From CAYMCQ01 sp964389025 (GTDB lineage Bacteria > Verrucomicrobiota > Verrucomicrobiia > Limisphaerales > CAYMCQ01), in contig CAYMCQ010000089.1 of the NCBI GenBank assembly GCA_964389025.1, forward strand, positions 1 through 15,444: a stretch of 15,444 nt of DNA. The letters run 5' to 3'. Below the pieces are notes generated by a model. The model saw nothing but the letters and a program-made list of their open reading frames with translations, made no database searches and had not been told where the DNA came from. This document shows positions 1 through 6,563 of this stretch, piece after piece. The first letter of the stretch is position 1. The number at the start of each line of letters is the position of its first letter. Made by a program: the position numbers and the translations under genes.

Positions 1-27
1 CCCTGACTTTGATCCGGAAGAAATTTT

Positions 28-54
28 AGGGCGTCGTGGAACTCCGCCCTCCGA
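28..54. repeat. 27-bp repeat, inverted copy at 15415-15441
   Basis: These 27 bases, starting AGGGCGTCGTGG and ending GCCCTCCGA, are the exact reverse complement of 15415-15441 at the other end of the window. Here the copy lies just downstream of the LysM gene, which ends at 62 on the minus strand. The other copy lies inside rsmA. An exact 27-bp match in one intergenic and one coding site points to a dispersed element rather than shared gene ancestry. No function is evident. Confidence 0.8.
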
Positions 55-61
55 ACAAGGG

Positions 62-640
62 TTATTGCTGCGGCGCGGGAATGATGATTTTCTTCCCGAC
101 TTTCATCGCGTTTGGATTGAGACCCGGATTGGCCTTGAGGATTTGGTCCACGGTCAATTTGATTCCTTTTTCTTTGTAGGCTTTGATAATGGCGTCGAGC
201 GTATCGCCGGACTCGATCGTGTATTCGAAATGAGCCTTGTCAGTGGCGGCGGCATTCGTGCCGGTGGCGTCCGGCGGCGGAACCGTAATCTTCGGCGCCT
301 TTTTAGCGCCGCCCGCGACAATGTCGCCGAGCTTCTCGATTTTTTTGATGATCTTCTCGTTGTCGTCTGCGCGTTTTTTGTCAATTTCCTTCACCGCCTC
401 CGCCAGCTTCCGCAAATCCTCGGCGCTGGCGAAATTGCCGCTGGGCTTGGACAATTGTTCGCGCAGGCTTTGAATCTCCCTGGCAATCTCAGCCAGTTGT
501 TTTTTCGTGGCCGCCTTGTCCTCGATCAAATCCTGCACAAGACCGTCGAGTTTATTCAACCGCTCGGTGGTCGCGGCATCCTGGGCACGCACGAGACTTG
601 AGAGCAACACGAAGCAAAGGAAAAAGGAAATTCTTTTCAT
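62..640 (-). CDS. Secreted LysM-domain protein with coiled coil
   Basis: A 192-residue exported protein, probably bound to peptidoglycan in the periplasm or on the envelope. The ATG at 640 is preferred over the upstream extension to 922 because it begins a classic signal peptide (MKRISFF, hydrophobic core, VRAQ near residue 20), and the extension would run antisense through rpmB. Residues about 22-95 are charged and heptad-like (many E, K, L and R), suggesting a coiled coil. A Pro/Ala/Thr-rich linker follows. The last 50 residues form one LysM domain (YTIESGDTLDAI..., ...ILKANPGLNP, KVGKKIIIPAP). LysM binds N-acetylglucosamine-containing glycans. No catalytic domain is present, so a scaffolding or cell-wall anchoring role is an inference. 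No Shine-Dalgarno sequence lies close to the start. Divergent from rpmB, with a 121-bp gap. Confidence 0.85.
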   Translation of the reverse strand: MKRISFFLCFVLLSSLVRAQDAATTERLNKLDGLVQDLIEDKAATKKQLAEIAREIQSLREQLSKPSGNFASAEDLRKLAEAVKEIDKKRADDNEKIIKKIEKLGDIVAGGAKKAPKITVPPPDATGTNAAATDKAHFEYTIESGDTLDAIIKAYKEKGIKLTVDQILKANPGLNPNAMKVGKKIIIPAPQQ

Positions 641-761
641 GTGCTGACGATAAAAACCTCCACTCACCCGCGCAAGGTTCAAAAGTGGCGGAAAAATAGC
701 TTGCAACGACGCTCGCTGCTGGTAATTTCCCCGCTCTTTAATTTTAAGAACAAAGAATTTT

Positions 762-1028
762 ATGGCAAGAATCTGTAAATTGACCGGCAAACGCCCCGTG
801 AAAGGCAGCATCATCTGGCGCAGCGGCAAGGCGAAGAAAAAAGGCGGCATCGGCACGCACATCACGGCCATCACCAAGCGCCGTTTCTTCCCAAACCTCC
901 AGCGCGTGAAAGCCGTCGTCAACGGCGAAGTCCGCTACATCCGCGTCGCCGCCAGCGCGTTGAAAAAGGGAATCGTCATCAAAGCGCCGAAGCGGAATTG
1001 GAAAAAGGAAGAAGCGAAGAAGGCGTAA
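762..1028 (+). CDS. rpmB: 50S ribosomal protein L28 (bL28)
   Basis: An 88-residue basic protein of the large ribosomal subunit. The N-terminal ICKLTGKRPVKG and the central TKRRFFPNLQRV are the family hallmarks, followed by VRYIRVAASALKKG. A segment at residues 16-33 (IIWRSGKAKKKGGIGTHI) takes the place of the short loop of many L28 proteins, and the C-terminus is a lysine-rich tail. The ATG start is preceded by an A/T-rich leader (TTTAATTTTAAGAACAAAGAATTTT) without a clear Shine-Dalgarno sequence. It is a single-gene unit here, ended by a hairpin terminator at 1060-1090. L28 is often paired with rpmG, which is not adjacent here. Confidence 0.95.
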   Translation: MARICKLTGKRPVKGSIIWRSGKAKKKGGIGTHITAITKRRFFPNLQRVKAVVNGEVRYIRVAASALKKGIVIKAPKRNWKKEEAKKA

Positions 1029-1032
1029 AGCC

Positions 1033-1118
1033 GAGGATTGAGAATTGAAGAAGGAGGATGGCGTTCCGCAAGGAACGCCGTTTTCTTTTCCATCATCAAT
1101 CCTCGATTTTCCATCCTC
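1033..1118. repeat. GAGGAT-type imperfect inverted repeat around terminator
   Basis: GAGGATTGA (1033-1041) is repeated inverted at 1096-1104, and GAGGATGG (1054-1061) is repeated inverted at 1111-1118. The two pairs bracket the rpmB terminator. The word-like arms resemble those at 7394-7458 and 9478-9563, suggesting a common class of small intergenic elements. Confidence 0.55.
1060..1090 (+). terminator. Rho-independent terminator of rpmB
   Basis: GGCGTTCC, loop GCAA, GGAACGCC forms a perfect 8-bp stem with a GNRA tetraloop, followed by GTTTTCTTTT. It lies 31 bases after the rpmB stop and between the convergent rpmB and smpB. The minus-strand side lacks a clean T run, so it mainly serves rpmB. 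Confidence 0.85.
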
Positions 1119-1124
1119 GCCGCG

Positions 1125-1580
1125 TCATTTCCCCTTCAGCCGGTGCATGGTTGCCTTTTTGAGTTCGCGATCCGATTCGCGTCGCTTCAAATCTTCCCGC
1201 TTGTCGTATTGCTGCTTCCCTTTGCCGACGCCGAGCGCGACTTTCACCTTCCCATTCTTCCAGTAGAACGACAGCGGCACAAGAGCGCTGCCTTTCACTG
1301 AAGAGTGCTCGAAAAGTTTCCGGATTTCGGATTTGTGCAGGAGAAGTTTGCGCGGCGCTTTGGGCGCGTGGTTCTGCAGATTGCCGTGGCTGTATTCGTC
1401 AATGTGCGCGTTGTAAAGCCACACCTCGTCCTTCTCCACGCGCGCGAACGCATCGGCAATCTGCCCCTTGCCCGCGCGCAACGACTTCACTTCCGTGCCG
1501 TGCAAAACGATCCCAGCCTCGAACGTTTCGAGGATGTGGTAGTCGCGCCGCGCTTTAGAATTGGTCACGATGTCAGACAC
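1125..1580 (-). CDS. smpB: SsrA (tmRNA)-binding protein SmpB
   Basis: A 151-residue protein that binds tmRNA and delivers it to stalled ribosomes for trans-translation. Recognised from KARRDYHILETFEAGIVL, the GTEVKSLRAGKGQIADAFA segment, and the lysine/arginine-rich C-terminal tail (KQQYDKREDLKRRESDRELK) that threads into the mRNA channel. Length and order are typical. The start is GTG at 1580. No Shine-Dalgarno precedes it; the bases just upstream on this strand read CCTCCT, the opposite of what is expected. Convergent with rpmB. The tmRNA gene itself is not seen in the window. Confidence 0.95.
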   Translation of the reverse strand: MSDIVTNSKARRDYHILETFEAGIVLHGTEVKSLRAGKGQIADAFARVEKDEVWLYNAHIDEYSHGNLQNHAPKAPRKLLLHKSEIRKLFEHSSVKGSALVPLSFYWKNGKVKVALGVGKGKQQYDKREDLKRRESDRELKKATMHRLKGK

Positions 1581-1589
1581 AGGAGGATG

Positions 1590-1653
1590 TTATCCGCAGA
1601 AACAGCGGATTTCACAGATTAAAAAAATCTGCGGACATCTGCGCCATCTGCAG
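1590..1653. repeat. ATCTGCGG/CCGCAGA repeat cluster
   Basis: Short words TCCGCAGA, GCGGATTTCACAGATT, AATCTGCGGACATCTGCG and CATCTGCAG recur in both orientations. CAGATT and AATCTG form a small hairpin across an A run at 1615-1631. Similar words occur at 6511-6530 and 14715-14735, which suggests a dispersed element. It occupies the gap between smpB and the rpoZ terminator. Confidence 0.5.
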
Positions 1654-1655
1654 AC

Positions 1656-1687
1656 AAAAAACAGCCGGAAGATTGCTCCTCCGGCTG
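1656..1687 (-). terminator. Rho-independent terminator of rpoZ
   Basis: On the minus strand CAGCCGGA and TCCGGCTG form a perfect 8-bp stem with a 10-base loop, followed by TTTTTTG (the A run at 1656-1661 on the plus strand). It lies about 22 bases downstream of the stop codon of rpoZ, separating it from smpB. Confidence 0.85.
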
Positions 1688-1708
1688 GCGTAAAAAAATA
1701 TTTCAGGG

Positions 1709-1963
1709 TCAGTGGCGCTTCCGCTTCTTCGGTGTCGGCCTGATATTTTCGGCTGGCTCGGGCACTTCAAATCCCATCTTGTCCTCGATTATTTCCGACA
1801 GCGCGATATCGCCCACACCCATCGTCGCCGGGACAATCAGCAAGGGACGGCTCGATCCGCCCGCGCCGGAATTGAGCTGGCGCACGCGGCGCGAGATGAG
1901 ATTGACCAGAATGTTGGGATTGCCAACCTTCTCCAAAGCTTTTCTTGCAAGTTCAGCGTTCAA
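1709..1963 (-). CDS. rpoZ: RNA polymerase omega subunit
   Basis: An 84-residue protein matching the small omega subunit that helps RNA polymerase beta-prime fold and assemble. NPNILVNLISRRVRQLNSG is the family's core (the usual pattern is N-hydrophobic-V-N-x-x-S-R-R-V-R-Q-L), followed by RPLL and the MGVGDIALSEIIEDKM helix. The C-terminus is a basic tail (PTPKKRKRH). The start is TTG at 1963, supported by AAGGA eight to nine bases upstream on this strand, one of the few good Shine-Dalgarno matches in the window. The assignment comes from these motifs; the sequence is shorter and more diverged than the E. coli protein. Confidence 0.8.
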   Translation of the reverse strand: MNAELARKALEKVGNPNILVNLISRRVRQLNSGAGGSSRPLLIVPATMGVGDIALSEIIEDKMGFEVPEPAENIRPTPKKRKRH

Positions 1964-1995
1964 GTTCGTTTTCCTTTTTTCGTTTCGAGCGCGTT

Positions 1996-2023
1996 AAAAT
2001 AGCGACAAACCGCTTCAATGCAA
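1996..2023 (-). promoter_or_regulatory. Possible promoter for rpoZ
   Basis: On the minus strand TTGCAT and TATTTT are separated by 16 bases, giving a moderate sigma-70-like match. A start of transcription near 1989 would leave a leader of about 25 bases carrying the AAGGA ribosome site. This is a pattern match only. Confidence 0.35.
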
Positions 2024-2081
2024 TCTTAAAGTTTTCAGTCCGCGCTTGTGTTTACGGGCGATTTCCCATTAAAAACTTGCA

Positions 2082-3008
2082 ATGCCAGCCAGCAAAAAAG
2101 CCAGTCGCCACAAGCAGAAACAGCAATTTGATTTCGAGCAGTTCGTCGAATCCGGCTGCGACGCCGTCAACGTTGCGCTGAATAAATTCCTGCCAAGCGA
2201 CACAACAAAGCCGGCCACAATCCACAAAGCCATGCGCTACTCGCTCTTCGCCGGCGGCAAACGGATGCGCCCGCTGCTCACGCTCGCGGCGGCGGCGGCT
2301 TGCGGCGGCAAGGAATCCGATGCCATGCCGCTCGCCTGCGCCGTCGAGTGCATCCACACCTACTCGCTCATCCACGACGACCTGCCCGCGATGGACAACG
2401 ACGATTTCCGCCGTGGCAAACCGACGAACCACAAAGTTTTCGGCGAAGGTATCGCCATCCTTGCCGGCGACGCGCTGTTGACTCAGGCGTTTGAGATTGC
2501 CGCGAAATGCAAAGGCTGGCCGCGTTACGACCATCAGAAAATCATTCTGGAGCTCGCGCGAGCCTCGGGTTCGCTGCAACTCATCGCCGGGCAGGTCGCC
2601 GACCTCGAAGGCGAAGGTAAAAAGATTTCCGCCGACGGATTGAAATACATACACGAACGAAAAACTTCCGCACTGCTCTGTTGCTCGGTCCGTCTCGGCG
2701 GCATGAGCGCGAACTGCACCGCCGCGCAGTTCAAAGCGCTCACCGATTTCGGCTACAACGTCGGCCTCGCGTTCCAGATCATTGACGACATCCTCGACGT
2801 GACGCAAACGAGCGAGCAACTCGGCAAAACCGCCGGCAAAGACACCGCCGCGCAAAAGGCGACTTACCCGTCCATCGTCGGCATGGAAAAATCCCGGAAG
2901 CTGGCGAAGGAATTGACGAACCGCGCATTCGCCGCGCTGAAAGTTTTCAAAGGCAGAGCCAAGGCGTTGGAAGCGCTGGGAGAATTTCTGCTCCGGCGCG
3001 ACTGCTAA
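2082..3008 (+). CDS. ispA: Farnesyl diphosphate synthase (polyprenyl synthetase)
   Basis: A 308-residue cytosolic enzyme that condenses isopentenyl diphosphate with allylic diphosphates, giving FPP (C15) or possibly GGPP, the precursors of quinones, undecaprenyl phosphate and carotenoids. GGKRMRP (residues 58-64), the first Asp-rich motif DDLPAMD (99-105) with the two-residue insertion typical of bacterial type II enzymes, and the second motif DDILD (235-239) are intact. The residues before the first motif (HTYSLIHDD) match the E. coli IspA pattern, which favours FPP as product, but chain length cannot be proven from sequence. The ATG at 2082 lacks a Shine-Dalgarno sequence. Divergent from rpoZ. 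No xseB or dxs neighbour is seen, unlike in many proteobacteria. Confidence 0.9.
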   Translation: MPASKKASRHKQKQQFDFEQFVESGCDAVNVALNKFLPSDTTKPATIHKAMRYSLFAGGKRMRPLLTLAAAAACGGKESDAMPLACAVECIHTYSLIHDDLPAMDNDDFRRGKPTNHKVFGEGIAILAGDALLTQAFEIAAKCKGWPRYDHQKIILELARASGSLQLIAGQVADLEGEGKKISADGLKYIHERKTSALLCCSVRLGGMSANCTAAQFKALTDFGYNVGLAFQIIDDILDVTQTSEQLGKTAGKDTAAQKATYPSIVGMEKSRKLAKELTNRAFAALKVFKGRAKALEALGEFLLRRDC

Positions 3009-3127
3009 ACGAATCACGAACGGCTTTGCAACCCGCTCCGTTTTCAGGCCGCAACCTGTTCGTGCGAGAAGCGCGGAATATCTGCCCGCCGGTTGGCGTG
3101 CTCGACCGTAATCCCGCAGATGGTCGG

Positions 3128-3565
3128 TCAAGCAGGAGGTTGGCAACGTCGCATCTTATGTTTTTCTGCAAAGAGACGATAGGTCTTTCCAAGCTTCTCA
3201 CGGCGAAGGAGGCCAGCGATCTCCATGTAATGAACGGTGGTAGAAAGGAAGCGCCCATCGGCCTCGTCTAATGACTTCTTGAGGTTGGCTTGCGAAAATC
3301 CCGGATTGGCCGCAATCAGGGTCTTGATCCGATTGATTAGATCAGCGCGACGCTTGGCTTCCTGAAACTGGCAATCCCAATCCTTAAGGTCTTCGAAGCG
3401 GCTGCAGAACTCCTGCGCCGCCACAATCTCGGGAACATTTCCGAATATCGACCAAAAGATACACCCTTGCGTGATGGCGGGAATGGATGAAATATCGAAC
3501 CAGCCAAATTCTCGCGTCGTGCTCCGAATAACTGAAGGCAATAGACCGATGCCAACCGCGAACAA
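3128..3565 (-). CDS. Hypothetical protein, possible winged-helix C-terminus
   Basis: An unrecognised ORF of about 145 residues whose last 70 residues look coding: a charged helix (FQEAKRRADLINRIKTLI), NPGFSQANLKKSL, then TTVHYMEIAGLLRREKLGK and TYRLF. This order resembles the helix-turn-helix plus wing found at the C-terminus of some DNA-binding proteins, but that is only an inference. The start is uncertain: TTG at 3565 has no ribosome site, and a later GTG (about 3420) is possible. It follows the formylglycine-generating enzyme gene by 6 bases. Codon choice (CTA, TTA, TTG, ATA) differs from its GC-richer neighbours, suggesting foreign origin or a 5'-truncated remnant. About 120 bases between it and ispA hold nothing recognised. 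Confidence 0.45.
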   Translation of the reverse strand: MFAVGIGLLPSVIRSTTREFGWFDISSIPAITQGCIFWSIFGNVPEIVAAQEFCSRFEDLKDWDCQFQEAKRRADLINRIKTLIAANPGFSQANLKKSLDEADGRFLSTTVHYMEIAGLLRREKLGKTYRLFAEKHKMRRCQPPA

Positions 3566-3571
3566 GAGCGG

Positions 3572-4762
3572 TTAGCGCGGCGGTGCCCCATCCTTCACGC
3601 ACCGAAATCCCGTGTGCGACAATCCCGTGTCCGGCGAACTTTTCATCCGCGCGCTCGGGCGGTAGCCGATGCAATAAACATCGCTGCACAAAAACGAGCC
3701 GCCGCGCTGGACGCGTTTTGGTGTGGCGGGTTCGTTCGGATCGAAACTGGATTCAGGCCCGCGCGGATTTTTGTCCGGGCTGCGCGCGTAGTAATCCGGC
3801 AAATACCAGTCGGCGCACCATTCCCAAACGTTGCCGGCCATGTCGTGAAGGCCGAAACCGTTCGGCGGAAAACTTGCGACGGGCGCAGCGCCTTTGAAAT
3901 TATCTGCGGAAATATCTTCGCTCGGGAACTTTCCCTGCCAGATGTTGGCGAGCCATTTGCCGCCGGGAGTTTGTTCGTCGCCCCAGATGTAATGTTTTTT
4001 GTCGAGGCCGCCGCGCGCGGCGTATTCCCACTCCGCTTCGGTCGGCAAACGTTTGCCAGCCCATTTGCAATACGCAACGGCGTCGTCCCACGCGACGTGG
4101 ACAACGGGAAATTTCTCGCGGCCTTTGATGTCGGAGTCTGGGCCTTCGGGATGACGCCAGTTCGCGCCCGGCACGTAGCTCCACCAGAGCATGTGATTAT
4201 CGAGCGGGATTTCGTCGAGCGGCCCAAGCCCTTGCTGTGCTCGCTCGCGATTGATTTCCGCCAGGGTCGGCGGCGTGAAAACAATCGAGCCGGGCACGAG
4301 ATTTTCCTCTGGCACGCCGGGAAATTCTTTTGGGTCAGGTTTGCGCTCGGCAACAGTGATGTAATGGGTTGCGTTGACAAATTTCTCGAACTGCTCGTTG
4401 GTGACCTCCGTTTTGTCCATCCAAAAACCGTCCACGGTCACTTGATGAACCGGCAGTTCGTCCGTTTGTCCGCCGTCTGAACCCATCGCAAAAGATCCGC
4501 CGGGAATCCAGACCATGTCGTTCGTCCACGATGAATCGCTTCCCCTCACCCCGTCCCTCTCCCCATCGGATGGGGAGAGGGTGGCGTCTCGCCGGGTGAG
4601 GGGTTCGGACGTTGATTGATACGGCGCGCGCTGCTCCTTGATGCGTTTGACCAGCGGCACAAACCAAACCACAAACAGCGCCATGCCGAGCACGATGAAT
4701 CCCAGCAGAAACCACGGCCAGTGATATTTTTGCTGCGAACTGTTTTGTTTGTCATTACTCAT
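3572..4762 (-). CDS. Membrane-anchored formylglycine-generating enzyme (SUMF1/FGE)
   Basis: A 396-residue protein with one N-terminal membrane helix (about residues 15-38) and a C-terminal FGE-sulfatase domain (about 82-392). The family converts a cysteine in the sulfatase signature (CxPxR) to formylglycine. The copper-binding catalytic cysteines appear present: RGGSFLCSDVYC gives Cys359 and Cys364 with the spacing of human SUMF1 Cys336/Cys341, followed by YRPSARMKSSPDTG and TGFRC. Other hallmarks are VWIPGGSFAMGS, KTEVTNEQF, KRLPTEAEWEYAARGG and DMAGNVWEWCADWY. Most bacterial SUMF1-like proteins lack the cysteine pair, so this is probably a true FGE. Residues 54-74 are encoded by a palindromic repeat lying in the linker after the membrane helix. 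It lies 12 bases after an SGNH hydrolase gene. No sulfatase gene is in the window. Confidence 0.9.
   Translation of the reverse strand: MSNDKQNSSQQKYHWPWFLLGFIVLGMALFVVWFVPLVKRIKEQRAPYQSTSEPLTRRDATLSPSDGERDGVRGSDSSWTNDMVWIPGGSFAMGSDGGQTDELPVHQVTVDGFWMDKTEVTNEQFEKFVNATHYITVAERKPDPKEFPGVPEENLVPGSIVFTPPTLAEINRERAQQGLGPLDEIPLDNHMLWWSYVPGANWRHPEGPDSDIKGREKFPVVHVAWDDAVAYCKWAGKRLPTEAEWEYAARGGLDKKHYIWGDEQTPGGKWLANIWQGKFPSEDISADNFKGAAPVASFPPNGFGLHDMAGNVWEWCADWYLPDYYARSPDKNPRGPESSFDPNEPATPKRVQRGGSFLCSDVYCIGYRPSARMKSSPDTGLSHTGFRCVKDGAPPR
4542..4603. repeat. Palindromic element inside the FGE gene
   Basis: A nested palindrome: outer arms CCCCTCACC (4542-4550) and GGTGAGGGG (4595-4603), inner arms CCCTCTCCCCAT (4555-4566) and ATGGGGAGAGGG (4570-4581) with a CGG loop. 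It is read in frame as residues 54-74 of the formylglycine-generating enzyme. It belongs to a type of CCCTCACC...GGTGAGGG element that, from general knowledge, is dispersed in many bacterial genomes. Confidence 0.85.
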
Positions 4763-4774
4763 GCGACCGGGAAA

Positions 4775-5449
4775 TTATTTCGCCAAATGCGGGCGCACGC
4801 GCTCGGCCAGCAACTTGTAGCCCTCGGCGTTGAAGTGGAGTTTGTCCTCGACGAAAAGTTCCGGGCGCGGTTTGCCGTCGGCACCGAGCACCATATCGTA
4901 GGTTTCGATGTATTTCAGGAGCGGTCTGCTGCGGATGTAGGTTGCGACCATTTTGTTGAGCGACTTTTCTTCGTCGGCTTGTGTCCACCGCGCAATGCTG
5001 GGACTGAGTGAAATGAAAACGATTTCCGTCTTCGGCAGTTTCGTCCGGACTTTCGCGGCAAAGTTTGTGAAATCGGCGAAAACTTCCTCTGGCGATTTGC
5101 CGGCCCAAAGGTCGTTGCCGCCGGCGCGGAGAAAAATCATTTTGGGTTTGTGCGGAAAAATCAGGCGGTCGGCGAAATGCGTGGAGTCAACGATTTGCGA
5201 GCCGCCGAAGCCGCGATTGATAACGCGATGTTTCGGAAAAACTTCGGCGAGCGTTTTCCAGCGAACAATCGTGGATGAGCCAATGAAGAGCAGCGCGTTT
5301 TTCGGCGGCGGATTGGTTTCGTCCGCGCGTTCGTAGGCGGAGATGTCTTTTTCCCAGCGCGCGAAGTTGTGGTTGGTCTCTGCGCCGTTCGCGAGGCGCG
5401 GCACAATTGCAACAAGAGCAGTGCACAGAAATAACAACGGGCGTTTCAT
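4775..5449 (-). CDS. Secreted SGNH/GDSL-type hydrolase
   Basis: A 224-residue exported hydrolase. The ATG at 5449 is chosen over an upstream one at 5485 because it begins a signal peptide (MKRPLLFLCTALVAIV, cleavage near ANGA). SGNH blocks are present: block I FIGSSTI with the nucleophile Ser (GSS in place of GDS), block II RGFGGS, block III GGND, and block V DKLHFNAEGY with the Asp/His pair. Such enzymes cleave acyl or acetyl esters, often of polysaccharides or lipids; the substrate cannot be read from sequence. It is first in a unit with the formylglycine-generating enzyme downstream (12-base gap), so a role in breaking down decorated, perhaps sulfated and acetylated, glycans is a reasonable inference. 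Confidence 0.88.
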   Translation of the reverse strand: MKRPLLFLCTALVAIVPRLANGAETNHNFARWEKDISAYERADETNPPPKNALLFIGSSTIVRWKTLAEVFPKHRVINRGFGGSQIVDSTHFADRLIFPHKPKMIFLRAGGNDLWAGKSPEEVFADFTNFAAKVRTKLPKTEIVFISLSPSIARWTQADEEKSLNKMVATYIRSRPLLKYIETYDMVLGADGKPRPELFVEDKLHFNAEGYKLLAERVRPHLAK

Positions 5450-5480
5450 GCAAAGATTGCTAGAGCACAGCGCAAAAAAT

Positions 5481-5601
5481 TCCAAGCACCAATCCGCCTT
5501 GTCGGGACTTTAGGGAAGCACCAAGCTCCTAAGTTCCAGACTGCGGCAAAAACGTGTGGCAAAAAAGCCGAGTTCATTTTGTGTTTGGTGACTTGGGACC
5601 T
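5481..5601. repeat. AAGCACCAA repeat in the SGNH-RRM gap
   Basis: AAGCACCAA occurs at 5484-5492 and 5516-5524, and an inverted relative (TTGGTGACTTGGGA) lies near 5585-5598. The divergent gap 5450-5814 (365 bases) holds this degenerate repeat and must contain the promoters of the SGNH unit and of the RRM gene. No convincing -10/-35 pair, small ORF or RNA gene is seen in the rest. Confidence 0.45.
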
Positions 5602-5814
5602 CTGCAAAACTGGAGCGCTGGTGGGTTTTCCCAACGTAAAAATACTTGAGAATCCTTCTTGCAATTCAGGCCGGAAGTGGCAAAGTCCAAGTCACTTGAT
5701 TTGAATGCCTTAATTCCAAGGACGGTGAATCCTCAGTTGAACGTGCTTCAGTGACGATTTGAAACCCGATAGTCGGGAACAGCCCAGGAAAAGCTCCAAA
5801 CCAGTAAACATCAA

Positions 5815-6141
5815 ATGAACACGAAACTGTATGTCGGGAATCTTTCCTTCGACACAACCGAAAACGATCTGCAAGACCTCTTCAGCCCATTCGGGCCGGT
5901 CTCCGAAGTGAACCTCATTTCGGACCGCGCCACAGGCCGGTCGCGCGGGTTTGGATTCGTCACCATGGCAACTCCTGAGGGCGCGCAAGCGGCCATCACG
6001 GGTCTCGCCGGAAAAAATATTGGCGGTCGTAATCTGACCGTCAACGAAGCGCGTCCGCGCGAAGACCGCCCAGGCGGCGGCGGTGGTGGACGGCGTGCAG
6101 GCGGTGGTGGTGGGGATCGCCGGCAATACTCGCGCTATTAA
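5815..6141 (+). CDS. RRM-domain RNA-binding protein, Gly-rich tail
   Basis: A 108-residue cytosolic RNA-binding protein. One RRM fills residues 3-80: RNP2 is LYVGNL (5-10) and RNP1 is RGFGFVTM (44-51), both with the aromatic residues that stack on RNA bases. A glycine/arginine-rich tail follows (two runs of five or six Gly, ending RRQYSRY), as in the cyanobacterial Rbp and other bacterial RRM proteins, some of which are cold-induced. Function here as an RNA chaperone is an inference. The start ATG lacks a nearby Shine-Dalgarno sequence, but the long upstream gap could hold a structured leader. A strong terminator follows at 6157-6197, separating it from infA. Confidence 0.93.
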   Translation: MNTKLYVGNLSFDTTENDLQDLFSPFGPVSEVNLISDRATGRSRGFGFVTMATPEGAQAAITGLAGKNIGGRNLTVNEARPREDRPGGGGGGRRAGGGGGDRRQYSRY

Positions 6142-6156
6142 TCGCGAATTCCAACG

Positions 6157-6197
6157 GGGTGGAACTCTGGAAACAGGGTTCCGCCCATTTTGCTTTT
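6157..6197 (+). terminator. Rho-independent terminator after RRM gene
   Basis: GGGTGGAAC-T-CTG, loop GAAA, CAG-G-GTTCCGCCC makes a 13-bp stem with two G-U pairs, followed by ATTTTGCTTTT. It ends 15-55 bases after the RRM stop. Its T-rich tail contains the TTG at 6190, which supports using the later ATG at 6229 as the infA start. Confidence 0.85.
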
Positions 6198-6228
6198 CAT
6201 CCCCGGCGCAAAGCAGAAACTTTTTCGC

Positions 6229-6444
6229 ATGAGTGAAGACCATATCGAACTGGAGGGGACAGTTTCGACCGTTCTGCCGGGAACAATGTTCCGCGTGAAG
6301 CTGGACAACCAGCACGAAATCCTGGCGCACCTTTCCGGCAAAATGCGAAAACACTTTGTGCGGCTTACCGTCGGCGACCGCGTGCGGCTGGAAATGTCGC
6401 AATACGATTTGTCGAAGGCGCGGATAACATACCGGTTGCGGTAA
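6229..6444 (+). CDS. infA: Translation initiation factor IF-1
   Basis: A 71-residue OB-fold protein that occupies the ribosomal A site during initiation. It aligns end to end with E. coli IF-1: IELEGTVSTVLPGTMFRV, AHLSGKMRKHFVRL, VGDRVRLEMSQYDLSKARI and the final YRLR. The ATG at 6229 gives the normal length; an in-frame TTG at 6190 lies in the preceding terminator. No Shine-Dalgarno sequence is visible. The usual neighbours in the ribosomal-protein spc operon are absent; here it is a lone gene 88 bases behind an RNA-binding protein gene and convergent with an AsmA-like gene. Confidence 0.95.
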   Translation: MSEDHIELEGTVSTVLPGTMFRVKLDNQHEILAHLSGKMRKHFVRLTVGDRVRLEMSQYDLSKARITYRLR

Positions 6445-6500
6445 AGTTTTTTCCGTGTAGCTGTCTTCGCAACAATCTTCTTTTTCTTCCGACTGGATTT

Positions 6501-6528
6501 AAAAAACAAGAATCCGCGCAATCCGCGG
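6501..6528 (-). terminator. Weak terminator of the AsmA-like gene
   Basis: On the minus strand CCGCG, loop GATTG, CGCGG is followed by ATTCTTGTTTTTT. The stem is only 5 bp, but the T run is good and the position (about 36 bases after the stop at 6564) fits. The words AATCCGCG and AATCCGCGG also belong to a dispersed repeat style seen elsewhere in the window. Confidence 0.45.
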
Positions 6529-6563
6529 TTTCAAAAAGAGACTGTTGCAGCAATTTTGGCTTC

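Noticed and set aside
641..922. N-terminal extension of the LysM protein
   Set aside because: It would overlap rpmB antisense and bury the signal peptide; the ATG at 640 is clearly better.
1581..1622. AGGAGG followed by ATG on the plus strand, a possible leader peptide
   Set aside because: It opens only about 11 codons inside a repeat cluster and has no gene behind it in that direction.
3009..3127. Possible CACGAAC...GTTCGTG stem as ispA terminator
   Set aside because: The loop is over 30 bases and no T run follows, so it cannot be called.
2052..3146. Long minus-strand open frame (364 codons) opposite ispA
   Set aside because: The plus-strand frame has all polyprenyl synthetase motifs; the opposite frame is low-complexity and is explained by GC-rich codon bias.
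5710..6402. Minus-strand open frame opposite the RRM protein and infA
   Set aside because: Both plus-strand genes are certain from motifs; the frame spans a terminator.
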